Positions 1 through 8,492 of a stretch of 45,421 nt of DNA are shown here, piece by piece. The DNA is taken from positions 1 through 45,421 of the forward strand of contig JAZQWT010000100.1 in NCBI GenBank assembly GCA_045632485.1. The letters run 5' to 3'. The notes beneath the pieces are model-generated. The model saw nothing but the letters and a program-made list of their open reading frames with translations. It had not been told where the DNA came from and did not search any database. Made by a program: the position numbers and the translations under genes. Origin of the DNA: SIG575 sp045632485 (lineage in GTDB: Bacteria; Bacillota; Clostridia; Oscillospirales; Acutalibacteraceae). The first letter of the stretch is position 1, and each line of letters begins with the position of its first letter.

Positions 1-2
1 AT

Positions 3-296
3 TCCATGGAAGCGGCCCAGACCATGCGCGGAAAGATCGTCGAGCTGTTCCGTGAGGACATCGATGATGAAGTAATTTTTGCCGCGGAACTCATTGGCGT
101 GGAGGTCTTCTGCGACGATGTATGCATCGGCAGAATCACAGATGTGCTGGACTACCCCGGCAACAGCGTGTACGTGGTCAAGGGCGAGCATGAATACATG
201 ATCCCTGCCGTCAAGTCCTTCATTCTGGATACCGATGTGGACGCAAATCGTATGGAAGTGAAGCTGATCGAGGGGATGCGTACCGATGAGAATTGA
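3..296 (+). CDS. rimM: Ribosome maturation factor RimM, C-terminal part (5' truncated by window edge)
   Basis: The reading frame is open to the left edge, so the ATG at 6 is probably internal and the true start lies outside. RimM binds the 30S subunit and assists 16S rRNA maturation. What is visible is the end of the N-terminal barrel and the PRC-barrel: AELIGVEVFCDD, then GRITDVLDYPGNSVYVV and YMIPAVKSFI, all typical of the family. The stop overlaps the ATG of a trmD fragment by 11 bp, the classic rimM-trmD arrangement. Base composition and codons (many GTC, GGC, CTG) are clearly richer in GC than everything after about 385, so this piece probably comes from a different genome. Confidence 0.85.
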   Translation, partial: SMEAAQTMRGKIVELFREDIDDEVIFAAELIGVEVFCDDVCIGRITDVLDYPGNSVYVVKGEHEYMIPAVKSFILDTDVDANRMEVKLIEGMRTDEN

Positions 297-450
297 TATC
301 CTGACACTGTTCCCCGAAACTCTGGGAGATGTACTGTCTGAGAGCATTCTTGGCCGCGCGCAGGAACGTGGTTTCATCAAAATAGTCACGTGTGATTTTT
401 GTAATCTTGTGACGCATAAGAATATTCTTCTGCAAATCAGGTCTTCTTAA
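286..450 (+). pseudogene. trmD: tRNA (guanine-N1)-methyltransferase TrmD, N-terminal fragment cut by a junction
   Basis: The frame starts MRIDILTLFPETLGDVL and continues SESILGRAQERGFI, an excellent match to the TrmD N-terminus. TrmD methylates G37 of tRNAs. Homology stops after about 32 residues, near 381. From there the frame reads antisense through aspS and hits a stop at 448-450, giving a meaningless 54-residue product. No SPOUT methyltransferase core is present. The fragment is real sequence fused to foreign sequence, not a functional gene. Confidence 0.75.
370..387. other. Chimeric junction between trmD (+) and aspS (-)
   Basis: To the left the plus strand encodes TrmD up to GFIKI. To the right the minus strand encodes AspRS up to DYFDE. 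The bases TTCATCAAAATA (373-384) make sense in both readings, so the two genes are joined inside a short microhomology. GC content drops sharply at the same place. This fits an assembly or amplification chimera, or less likely a real recombination. Confidence 0.75.
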
Positions 451-858
451 ATCAAGATATCTGTATTTAAGACGTGTAAGCTCACTTGTTGCACAGTTTT
501 CGATAATTTCGAAAGGTGTTGTTTCACTTTTTGCAAGAACTTTAAGGTCGTCAACAAAAATTTCAATTTCACCTGTGGGAATTTCCATATTTTTCGAAGA
601 ACGCTCACGGACTTCACCGCTTGCCATAAGCACAAATTCGCTTCTGGCCTGGAAAGCTTTTTCAAAAATTTCCTTATCTGTTGTGTCGTCAAAAGCCAGC
701 TGAACAATACCGGTTCTGTCTCTTAAATCAATGAAAATAAGAGCACCAAGGTCACGCTGACGCTGTACCCAACCTGCAACAGTTACTTTTCTGCCTATAT
801 CTTTTGCAGTAAAAGTACCGCAGTAGTCTGTTCTTTTAATACCTGCCATTGTATCCAT
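373..858 (-). CDS. aspS: Aspartyl-tRNA synthetase, N-terminal 162 residues (truncated at junction)
   Basis: AspRS charges tRNA-Asp with aspartate. The visible part holds the N-terminal OB-fold anticodon-binding domain (TVAGWVQRQRDLGALIFIDL, RTGIVQLAFDD) and the start of the catalytic region (LKYRYLDLRRPDLQKN, ITRDYFDE). The family is about 590 residues, so roughly 430 residues, including the catalytic core, are missing at the junction near 373. The downstream open frame to 220 is junk and is left out. The start at 858 is preceded by GAAAGGAAG; a second ATG lies three codons in. The gene follows hisS by 25 bp in the same direction, a common Firmicutes hisS-aspS pair. Confidence 0.9.
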
Positions 859-883
859 AATTTTTTTCTTCCTTTCTTCTGTA

Positions 884-2236
884 TTATTCCTGAGGAAGTG
901 AACCTAAAATTGAACTTAAATCAAGGTCTTCTCCGCCTATAAATTCGCCAAGTCCACGGGCTGCATTCTGAACCATAATGTTCATAAAATCATCTGCAAA
1001 AGTATCAAGTTCAACTTCAGCCATATCGCCTGTGTCCATATTTTTAAGCATAGCTTTGTTGTTTTCGATTTCGCTGTCACCTAAAACCATTGAGTACTGG
1101 GCATTGATTTTACCTGCATACTTCATCTGTGCTTTAACTGATCTGCCCACAACATCAAACTGTGCACTGATACCGCCGCTTCTTAAATCTGTTACAATTT
1201 CTGATGCAGCAAGAGAAGCTTTTTCTCCGATTGATGCCACATATACATCGCATCTTCTGCCTTCGGGAAGTTCAATTCCCTGTGCGTCGATAAGAAGAAG
1301 AAGTCTTTCAAGTCCCATTGCAAATCCGAGTGAAGGAGTATGTGCTCCGCCCATTTCTTCAACAAGACCATCGTATCTTCCGCCGCCGCATACCGTACCC
1401 TGTGCACCGATTTCAGTTGATACAAATTCAAAAACAGTTTTTGTATAATAATCAAGTCCTCTTACAATCTGAGGATTGATTTTATATTCGATTTTCATAT
1501 TATCAAGATATTTCTTAACCATCTCGAAATGCTCTTTACATTCATCGCAAAGGAAATCAAGAACAACAGGTGCTTTTTCTGCAATACCTGAACAAACAGG
1601 GCTTTTGCAGTCGAGAATTCTCATAGGATTCCTGTCAAGTCTGTCAAGACATGTTTCGCAAAGGTCACCTTTGTAGTTTTCAAAATATTCTTTGAGTGCT
1701 TTGTGATATTCAGCACGACATTTCGGACAACCGATTGAGTTTATCTGAAGTTCAAGGTTTCTTACACCAAGAAAACCGAAAATTTCATTTGCAAGCGAAA
1801 TAATTTCTGCATCTGCAGCAGGGGAAGCAGTACCAAGACATTCAACACCAAACTGATGGAATTCTCTGAGTCTGCCTGCCTGAGGTTTTTCATATCTGTA
1901 ACATGAAGTTACATAACATACTTTCTGAGGAAGTGCATCATTGAAAAGTCCATGTTCAAGGAATGCTCTTACTGCACCTGCAGTACCTTCAGGACGAAGT
2001 GTGATTGAACGGTCACCTTTATCTGTGAAAGTATACATTTCTTTCTGCACAACATCTGTTGTGTCACCAACTGAACGCTGGAAAAGTTCAGTCTGTTCAA
2101 AAACAGGAGTTCTGATTTCTTTGAAACCGAAAGTTTCCGCAATTTCGAGAGCAGTTTTTTCAATAAACTGATTTTTATAACTCTCTGACGGAAGAACGTC
2201 CTGTGTACCTTTAATTGCTTTGATATTTAACTGCAT
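884..2236 (-). CDS. hisS: Histidyl-tRNA synthetase
   Basis: Class II synthetase charging tRNA-His, 450 residues. Motif 2 reads CYRYEKPQAGRLREFHQFG (about 112-130), the histidine-specific HisA motif RGLDYYTKTVFE spans about 259-270, GGGRYDGL lies near 284-291 and motif 3 GFAMGLERLLLL near 304-315. The insertion domain has four cysteine pairs (CPKC, CETC, DCKSPVC, CDEC). After the anticodon-binding domain there is an extra tail of about 30 residues (FMNIMVQNAARGLG and beyond) not typical of short HisRS forms. It is followed by aspS, forming a two-gene unit. No T-box leader is visible in the 56 bp separating it from gyrA. Confidence 0.96.
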   Translation of the reverse strand: MQLNIKAIKGTQDVLPSESYKNQFIEKTALEIAETFGFKEIRTPVFEQTELFQRSVGDTTDVVQKEMYTFTDKGDRSITLRPEGTAGAVRAFLEHGLFNDALPQKVCYVTSCYRYEKPQAGRLREFHQFGVECLGTASPAADAEIISLANEIFGFLGVRNLELQINSIGCPKCRAEYHKALKEYFENYKGDLCETCLDRLDRNPMRILDCKSPVCSGIAEKAPVVLDFLCDECKEHFEMVKKYLDNMKIEYKINPQIVRGLDYYTKTVFEFVSTEIGAQGTVCGGGRYDGLVEEMGGAHTPSLGFAMGLERLLLLIDAQGIELPEGRRCDVYVASIGEKASLAASEIVTDLRSGGISAQFDVVGRSVKAQMKYAGKINAQYSMVLGDSEIENNKAMLKNMDTGDMAEVELDTFADDFMNIMVQNAARGLGEFIGGEDLDLSSILGSLPQE

Positions 2237-2255
2237 ATAAATTATCCTTTCGGAA

Positions 2256-2284
2256 AACCTGTCGATAAAAATTACCGACAGGTT
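2256..2284 (-). terminator. Hairpin between gyrA and hisS
   Basis: On the minus strand a perfect 9-bp stem, AACCTGTCG pairing with CGACAGGTT, encloses an 11-nt AT-rich loop and is followed by TTCC. The tail is poor in U, so it may be a weak terminator or attenuator between gyrA and hisS rather than a full stop. Confidence 0.5.
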
Positions 2285-2292
2285 AAATTATT

Positions 2293-4803
2293 TTACTGAT
2301 TTTCTTCTGTTATTTCTTCAGCCTGAACTTCTTCTGCGTCAGATTCTGTTTCTTCTGCATCAATGTGCTCAGTTGTAGTCATTGTTGCAAGGCGTTCGCC
2401 CTCTGTAACTTTCATTACACGTACACCCTTTGACGGTCTTGCAAACGTGCTGATTTCATTTGCAGGAATTCTGATAATAATACCATCTGAAGAAATAAGG
2501 ATAACGTCATCATTTTCTCCCACAACACTGATAGCACTTACGTCACCGAACTGACCTACACGGTAGTTCATAACACCTTTACCGCCTCTTGACTGAATGT
2601 GATAATCGTCAGAGCTGCTTCTTCTGCCGTAACCTTTTTCGTTTACTGTGAGAACTGTTGCACCGTCATAAAGTACGTCAAAGCCGATAACCTCGTCTCC
2701 GTCTTTAAGGTCAATAGCTTTAACACCTCTTGCTGTTCTTCCGAGAGGACGTGCATCACTTTCATTGAAACGGATACACATACCTTTCTTTGTAGCAACA
2801 AGCAGGTCATCGTTACCTGAAGTGAGTTTAACCCATGCAAGCTCGTCGCCTTCATCAAGATTAACTGCAATAATACCGCCCTTACGTACGTTTCTGTATT
2901 CGGATGCAAGTGTTCTCTTAATGATACCGTTTCTTGTTACCATACATACGTATTTATCATCATCTTCTTCAGGTTTCACACGGATCATAGCAGTAACTTT
3001 TTCTTCCTGAGTAATTGGAAGCAGGTTAACAATATTCATACCCTTACTTGTACGGCTGCCTTCAGGAATTTCATAACCTTTAAGACGATATGTTTTACCT
3101 GAATTTGTAAAGAATACAACATAATCGTGAGTAGAACATGTAAACATTGTTTCAACAATATCTTCTTCACGGCGTGTAAGACCTTTGACACCGCGTCCGC
3201 CTCTTCTCTGAATCTGATAAGTTTCAGTGGGCTGACGTTTGATATAACCGAGAGTAGTCATTGTGTAAACACATTCTTCTTCGGGAATAAGATCTTCAAT
3301 ATCAACTTCACCGCTGACATTCATAATTTCTGTTCTTCTGTCATCGCCGAATTTATCACCGATTTCTTTTGCTTCTTCTTTAACAATAGCAAGAACTCTT
3401 GATTCATTTGCAAGAATATCAAGATAATCAGCAATTTTTTCTTTAAGAGCAAGAAGTTCTTCTTCAATCTTCTCTTTTTCAAGACCTGTCAACTGACCGA
3501 GACGCATCTGTACAATAGCCTGAGCCTGCACATCGTCAAAATCAAAGCGGGCAATAAGTGCTTCTTTACCTTCTGCGATACTCTTTGAATTTCTGAGAAT
3601 TGAAATAACTTCGTCAATAAAATCAAGGGCCTTTTTAAGAGCTTCCAAAATATGTGCTCTTTCCTGTGCCTTTTTAAGGTTGAAGCGTGTTCTTCTTGTA
3701 ATAACTTCGCACTGATATTTGATATAGTACTGAAGAATTTCTTTGAGTGTGAGAATTTTCGGCACACCATCAACAATAACAAGGTTGATTACACCGAAAG
3801 TTGTCTGAAGCTGTGTATAAGTATAAAGCTGATTGAGAACAACCTGGGGGTTTGCATCTCTCTTAAGGTCAACCTGGATATGCATACCTTCACGTGATGA
3901 ATAGTCGTTAATATCAGAAATACCTTCAATTCTCTTATCTTTAACAAGGTCAGCCATACTTTCAATAAGTCTTGCCTTGTTCACAACATAAGGAATTTCT
4001 GTAATATTTATTGAAAATCTTCCGTTTTTATTTTCAACAATTTCTGCACGTGCTCGTACAATAACTTTACCTTTACCTGTAGCATAAGCTGCACGTATAC
4101 CTGCTTTTCCCATAATAATACCGCTGGTGGGAAAATCAGGTCCTTTGATATGTTCCATAATGTCATCAAGTGATGCATCAGGATTATCAATTACACAGCA
4201 CATACCGTCAATAACTTCACGGAGGTTGTGAGGGGGCATATTTGTTGCCATACCAACAGCAATACCCATTGAACCGTTTACGAGAATATTCGGAAAACGT
4301 GACGGAAGAACTGTGGGTTCTTTAAGACGGTCATCGTAGTTCATTGTGAAATCTACTGTGTCTTTATCAATATCTGTCAACATTTCAAGAGCAATTTTGC
4401 TCATTCTTGATTCAGTATATCTGTAAGCAGCAGGGGGGTCGCCGTCAACAGAACCGAAGTTACCGTGACCGTCAACAAGCATATATCTCATTGAGAAATC
4501 CTGTGCAAGACGTACCATTGCATCGTAAACAGAAGAGTCACCGTGCGGATGGTATCTACCGAGAACAGAACCAACTGTATCGGCACACTTTCTGTGTGCT
4601 TTATCGGGAGTAAGTCCGTTTTCGTGCATTGTGTAAAGAATTCTTCTGTGTACAGGTTTAAGACCGTCACGAACATCAGGAAGTGCACGGGAAACGATAA
4701 CTGACATTGAATAGTCAAGGAAAGAATTTCTCATTTCCCTGTCAATATCTACATTTATAATCTTTGAATTTTCAAATGATTGAATTTTATGTTCTTCGCT
4801 CAT
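2293..4803 (-). CDS. gyrA: DNA gyrase subunit A
   Basis: The breakage-reunion subunit of gyrase, forming A2B2 with GyrB and introducing negative supercoils. The active-site tyrosine lies in AAYRYTESRMS near residue 130. The GyrA box QRRGGRG near residue 533 and the later QSRGGKG repeat in the C-terminal beta-pinwheel mark it as GyrA rather than ParC. Length of about 836 residues is normal, ending in an acidic Glu-rich tail. I chose the ATG at 4803 (MSEEHKIQ); a GTG three codons upstream (4812) is possible. It lies about 25 bp after gyrB in the same transcript. Confidence 0.96.
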   Translation of the reverse strand: MSEEHKIQSFENSKIINVDIDREMRNSFLDYSMSVIVSRALPDVRDGLKPVHRRILYTMHENGLTPDKAHRKCADTVGSVLGRYHPHGDSSVYDAMVRLAQDFSMRYMLVDGHGNFGSVDGDPPAAYRYTESRMSKIALEMLTDIDKDTVDFTMNYDDRLKEPTVLPSRFPNILVNGSMGIAVGMATNMPPHNLREVIDGMCCVIDNPDASLDDIMEHIKGPDFPTSGIIMGKAGIRAAYATGKGKVIVRARAEIVENKNGRFSINITEIPYVVNKARLIESMADLVKDKRIEGISDINDYSSREGMHIQVDLKRDANPQVVLNQLYTYTQLQTTFGVINLVIVDGVPKILTLKEILQYYIKYQCEVITRRTRFNLKKAQERAHILEALKKALDFIDEVISILRNSKSIAEGKEALIARFDFDDVQAQAIVQMRLGQLTGLEKEKIEEELLALKEKIADYLDILANESRVLAIVKEEAKEIGDKFGDDRRTEIMNVSGEVDIEDLIPEEECVYTMTTLGYIKRQPTETYQIQRRGGRGVKGLTRREEDIVETMFTCSTHDYVVFFTNSGKTYRLKGYEIPEGSRTSKGMNIVNLLPITQEEKVTAMIRVKPEEDDDKYVCMVTRNGIIKRTLASEYRNVRKGGIIAVNLDEGDELAWVKLTSGNDDLLVATKKGMCIRFNESDARPLGRTARGVKAIDLKDGDEVIGFDVLYDGATVLTVNEKGYGRRSSSDDYHIQSRGGKGVMNYRVGQFGDVSAISVVGENDDVILISSDGIIIRIPANEISTFARPSKGVRVMKVTEGERLATMTTTEHIDAEETESDAEEVQAEEITEENQ

Positions 4804-4828
4804 TATATTCACCGTTCCTTATTTTTTA

Positions 4829-6835
4829 TCAGACGTCAAGGTTCTTAACGTATTTTGCATTTTTCTCAATGAAATCACGTCTGGGTTCAACTTTATCACC
4901 CATAAGAATTGAGAATGTTTCATCTGCTTTCATAGCATCCTCAATATTAACACGGAGCATTGTTCTGTAAGCAGGATCCATAGTTGTTTCCCAGAGCTGC
5001 TGTGCATCCATTTCACCAAGACCTTTATAACGCTGAATGTCACAACTTCCACCGAATTCTTCTATAGCTTCATCTCTTTCTTCATCGGAGAAAGCATATT
5101 TTACTTTCTTACCTTTTGAAATTTTGAAAAGAGGTGGCTGTGCAATGTAAATATGTCCTTCTTCAATAAGAGGTTTCATATATCTGAAGAAGAAAGTAAG
5201 AAGAAGTGTTCTGATATGTGCACCGTCGACGTCGGCATCGGCCATAATAACGATTTTATCATATCTTAATTTATTTATATCAAAATCTTCTCCGATACCT
5301 GTACCGAGAGCAAGCACAACAGGAGTAAGTTTATCATTGCCGATAACTTTATCAAGTCTTGCTTTCTCAACGTTGAGCATTTTACCCCAGAGAGGAAGAA
5401 TTGCCTGATATTCTCTGTCACGTCCGTTCTTTGCAGAACCGCCCGCAGAGTCACCTTCGACGATGTAAAGCTCTGTGAGAGATGAATCTTTTGAAGTACA
5501 GTCTGCAAGTTTACCGGGAAGTGAGTTTGATTCGAGGGCTGATTTTCTTCTTGCTAAATCTCTTGCTTTACGTGCTGCTTCTCTTGCTCTTGCTGCTTCA
5601 AGTGCTTTATTGAAAATTGCTTTTATAACAGCGGGATTTTCTTCAAAGTATGTTGTCAGTTTTTCATAAACTGTCTGTGAAACAAGAGGTGTAATATCGG
5701 TGTTACCAAGTTTACCTTTTGTCTGACCTTCAAATTCAGCTTCGGTAAGTTTAACGCTGATAACTGCTGTAAGACCTTCTCTTACATCATCACCTGAAAG
5801 TTTCTTGTCGCCGTCTTTTAAAATATTATATTTTTTACCGTAGTCATTAAAAACTCGTGTGAGTGCAGTTTTGAAACCTGTTTCATGCGTACCGCCATCG
5901 ATTGTGCGTACATTGTTTGCAAATGAAAGAATTGTTTCCTGATAACCGTCGTTGTACATAAGAGCAACTTCTGCACTTCTGTCACCGCTTACTGATGAGA
6001 AATGAATTGCGTTATCGTGAAGGGGAGTAAGACCTCTTGATTCATTTATATATTCAACGAAACTACCGATACCGCCTTCATAGCAATAAACCTCTTCAAC
6101 AATGTTTTCAGGGTCGCGGCTGTCTGTCAATGTAAGCTTAAGACCTGCATTGAGGAAAGCTGTTTCGCGGAGTCTTCTCTGCAATGTTTCAAATTCATAT
6201 TCTGTTGTTTCAGTAAAAACTTCAGGGTCAGCCTTGAATTTTACAAGAGTACCCGTTTCATTTGTATCTCCTACAATTTCAAGTTCAGTTTCAATATTAC
6301 CTCTTGTAAATCTCTGACGGTGGATGTGTCCGTCACGTGAAACTTCAACCTCAAGCCATTCTGAAAGTGCGTTAACAACTGAAGAACCAACGCCATGAAG
6401 ACCACCTGAAACTTTATAACCGCTTCCGCCGAATTTACCACCTGCATGAAGAACGGTAAGAACAACAGTTACAGAGGGGAGGCCTGTTTTTTCATTAATT
6501 TCAACAGGAATACCACGTCCGTTATCTCTTACAGATATAACATTGTCCGGATGAATTTCAACCTCAATATGAGTACAGAATCCTGCAAGAGTTTCGTCAA
6601 CAGAGTTGTCAACAATTTCATAAACAAGATGATGAAGACCTTTAGGACCGGTTGAGCCGATATACATACCGGGACGTTTTCTTACAGCTTCAAGTCCTTC
6701 AAGAACCTGAATCTGATCAGCACCGTATTCCTCGGAAACTGCCGTATCCATTTCTGTTTCATCGTCAAATTTAATCAGTTTTTCATCCATAACTTCTTCC
6801 TGATTTTCTCTTTCGATGTTTTCAAAATTATCCAA
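4829..6835 (-). CDS. gyrB: DNA gyrase subunit B
   Basis: The ATPase subunit of gyrase. The GHKL ATPase domain shows VDNSVDE, DNGRGIPV and GGLHGVGSSVVN. The Toprim domain shows EGDSAGGSAKNGR near residue 460, PLWGKMLNVEKARLDK and the metal-binding DADVDGAHIRTLL, and the C-terminus has QRYKGLGEMDAQQLWETTM. About 668 residues is usual. Start choice: GGAGGG at 6844-6849 sits 7-8 bases before a TTG at 6835 (MDNFENIE), which is better than the ATG at 6850 that overlaps that ribosome binding site. It follows remB and precedes gyrA. Confidence 0.96.
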   Translation of the reverse strand: MDNFENIERENQEEVMDEKLIKFDDETEMDTAVSEEYGADQIQVLEGLEAVRKRPGMYIGSTGPKGLHHLVYEIVDNSVDETLAGFCTHIEVEIHPDNVISVRDNGRGIPVEINEKTGLPSVTVVLTVLHAGGKFGGSGYKVSGGLHGVGSSVVNALSEWLEVEVSRDGHIHRQRFTRGNIETELEIVGDTNETGTLVKFKADPEVFTETTEYEFETLQRRLRETAFLNAGLKLTLTDSRDPENIVEEVYCYEGGIGSFVEYINESRGLTPLHDNAIHFSSVSGDRSAEVALMYNDGYQETILSFANNVRTIDGGTHETGFKTALTRVFNDYGKKYNILKDGDKKLSGDDVREGLTAVISVKLTEAEFEGQTKGKLGNTDITPLVSQTVYEKLTTYFEENPAVIKAIFNKALEAARAREAARKARDLARRKSALESNSLPGKLADCTSKDSSLTELYIVEGDSAGGSAKNGRDREYQAILPLWGKMLNVEKARLDKVIGNDKLTPVVLALGTGIGEDFDINKLRYDKIVIMADADVDGAHIRTLLLTFFFRYMKPLIEEGHIYIAQPPLFKISKGKKVKYAFSDEERDEAIEEFGGSCDIQRYKGLGEMDAQQLWETTMDPAYRTMLRVNIEDAMKADETFSILMGDKVEPRRDFIEKNAKYVKNLDV

Positions 6836-6873
6836 TGCTATACCCTCCATAACCGATTAAAATTTTTTCGGTT

Positions 6874-7143
6874 CTATTTGTTAATTTCATATATATTTTC
6901 AGCTCTTTTAAGGAGCGTTGATGAGGAAATCTGTGATATATAAATTTTACTTCCTTCTTTTTTATTATTTGTAAGTACAAAAGTTTTAGGAAGTTCAAAG
7001 CTTACGTTTGTAACTCTTTTTTCTTTTTCAGCACAAGTAAGATAATCTCTTGTTGTTTTAGAAACCGTTGTATTATCAAGGTCAAAAATACCTACAATAT
7101 CTTCTTGCATAACAACTGTTTCCTGACCTAAATGAAGATACAT
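6874..7143 (-). CDS. remB: RemB/YaaB-like DUF370 regulator
   Basis: A protein of 89 residues starting MYLHLGQETVVMQEDIVGIFD, then TTVSKTTRDYL, matching the DUF370 family. In Bacillus subtilis the family member RemB (YaaB) sits between recF and gyrB and takes part in control of biofilm matrix genes; the related RemA binds DNA. The position here is the same: 12 bp after recF and 38 bp before the gyrB start. The role in this organism is inferred from family and synteny only. Confidence 0.88.
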   Translation of the reverse strand: MYLHLGQETVVMQEDIVGIFDLDNTTVSKTTRDYLTCAEKEKRVTNVSFELPKTFVLTNNKKEGSKIYISQISSSTLLKRAENIYEINK

Positions 7144-7155
7144 TTTTTCACCAAC

Positions 7156-8253
7156 TTAAAAAATTATTTTACCGTTTTCAACATGAAAACTTTTACCGCT
7201 CTGCATTCTTAAAACCTGAGTAGGTTCACAGCAGGAAATAAAAACCTGCCAGTCTTTTAATTTATTTAAAATATAATCCTGCCTTGATGTATCAAGTTCA
7301 CTCATTACATCATCAAGCAATGCCACAGGCTGTTCATCATTTATTTTTTTAATAAGAGAAGCCTCTGCTAATTTTAAAGATAAAGCAGCAGAACGTTGCT
7401 GACCTTGTGAGCCGAAATTTTTTATATTTTTTGAATTTAAAATAACTTCAAAATCATCCCTGTGAGGACCTTTTGATGTGAATTTATTTTTTATATCATT
7501 TTCTCTTGATTTTTTAAGAGCATCATTTAAAGAATGAATTATTTCTTTTTCATCATTTTTTGCTTCTCTGCCTACCTGATTATATTTAACATTCAGAATC
7601 TCTCTGCCGTTAGAAATTCCGTCATAAATTTCAATTGCAGATTCTGTTAAATTTTCAACATATTTAATTCTTTCTGCTGTTATTTTTCCACCGAGTGTGG
7701 AAATAGTTTCATCCCAGCAATCAAGCATATCATATTCATAAGAAGTTTCACTGAAATTTTTAAGAAGTGCATTTCTTTGCTTTAAACTTCTCACATAATC
7801 AGAAAGCATTCTTGCATATGAAGGTTTTAACTGACTTATCGCAATGTCTAAAAATCTTCTTTTTTCATCAGGTCCGCCTTTTATAAGATTAAGATGAGCA
7901 GGGGAAAAAACAACTGAAAAAAATTCTCCTATTATACTTCTTGGTGACACCATTTTTACTCCGTTTTTGTATGTTTCCTGTTTTGCGATGTCACTCATAA
8001 GTTTTATATTCTGTTCTCTGTTTTCTGAAAAATAATCCATTTCAATTTCATATTTTTCTTCATCATAAGGAATCATTTCTGAATTTTTTCTTGTTCTGAA
8101 ACTTTTAAAGCCTGTAAAAAGCCATATAGCTTCAATTATATTTGTTTTTCCCTGACCGTTTTCACCGTAAATTACGTTTATTCCTTCATCAGGAAAAAAT
8201 TCAACATCTTTTAAATTACGAAAACCTGATAAATTTAACCTTGTAATTTTCAT
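7156..8253 (-). CDS. recF: DNA replication/repair protein RecF
   Basis: An SMC-like ATPase that helps load RecA at gaps. Walker A is GENGQGKTN near residue 30 in the context NVIYGENG. The ABC-like signature region includes FGSQGQQRSAALSLKLAE, and Walker B is VALLDDVMSELD near the C-terminus. Length of 365 residues is standard. Its ATG overlaps the preceding S4-domain gene's stop by one base (TAATG), so the two are translationally coupled. It belongs to the dnaN-S4-recF-remB-gyrB-gyrA string. Confidence 0.96.
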   Translation of the reverse strand: MKITRLNLSGFRNLKDVEFFPDEGINVIYGENGQGKTNIIEAIWLFTGFKSFRTRKNSEMIPYDEEKYEIEMDYFSENREQNIKLMSDIAKQETYKNGVKMVSPRSIIGEFFSVVFSPAHLNLIKGGPDEKRRFLDIAISQLKPSYARMLSDYVRSLKQRNALLKNFSETSYEYDMLDCWDETISTLGGKITAERIKYVENLTESAIEIYDGISNGREILNVKYNQVGREAKNDEKEIIHSLNDALKKSRENDIKNKFTSKGPHRDDFEVILNSKNIKNFGSQGQQRSAALSLKLAEASLIKKINDEQPVALLDDVMSELDTSRQDYILNKLKDWQVFISCCEPTQVLRMQSGKSFHVENGKIIF

Positions 8254-8492
8254 TATACAATCTCGTAAATTTTTCTTTCAAATTCAGCTTTATCACCTGT
8301 ACGCATTTTTTTACCTCTCTGCGTACATACTTCGCCGTTTACTTTTACTTCGCCTTCCTGAATTACTATTTTTGCATGACCGCCACTCTGAACAGCATCA
8401 CACATTTTAAGAAAAGCGTCAAGTCTTATAAATTCAGTTTCTATAGAAATTTTTTTAGTTTCTTTTTCTTTTACTCTTACTTTTATTTTCAT
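8253..8492 (-). CDS. yaaA: S4-domain RNA-binding protein, YaaA-like
   Basis: A 79-residue single S4 domain: FIRLDAFLKMCDAVQSGGHAKIVI followed by EVKVNGEVCTQRGKKMRTGD, the canonical S4 loop for RNA binding. In Bacillus and Clostridia a small S4 protein of this type lies between dnaN and recF, and this one does so with one-base stop/start overlaps on both sides, indicating coupled translation. Its RNA target is not known from the sequence. Confidence 0.88.
   Translation of the reverse strand: MKIKVRVKEKETKKISIETEFIRLDAFLKMCDAVQSGGHAKIVIQEGEVKVNGEVCTQRGKKMRTGDKAEFERKIYEIV

Noticed and set aside
220..372. Extension of the aspS open frame beyond 373
   Set aside because: It reads antisense through trmD and rimM, with no AspRS similarity (the conserved continuation after DYFDE is absent). 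It is open by chance.
6327..6342. Possible fourth parS site in gyrB (CACGTGAAAC core)
   Set aside because: The core matches but several outer positions differ from TGTTNCACGTGAAACA, so it is probably a chance match in coding sequence.
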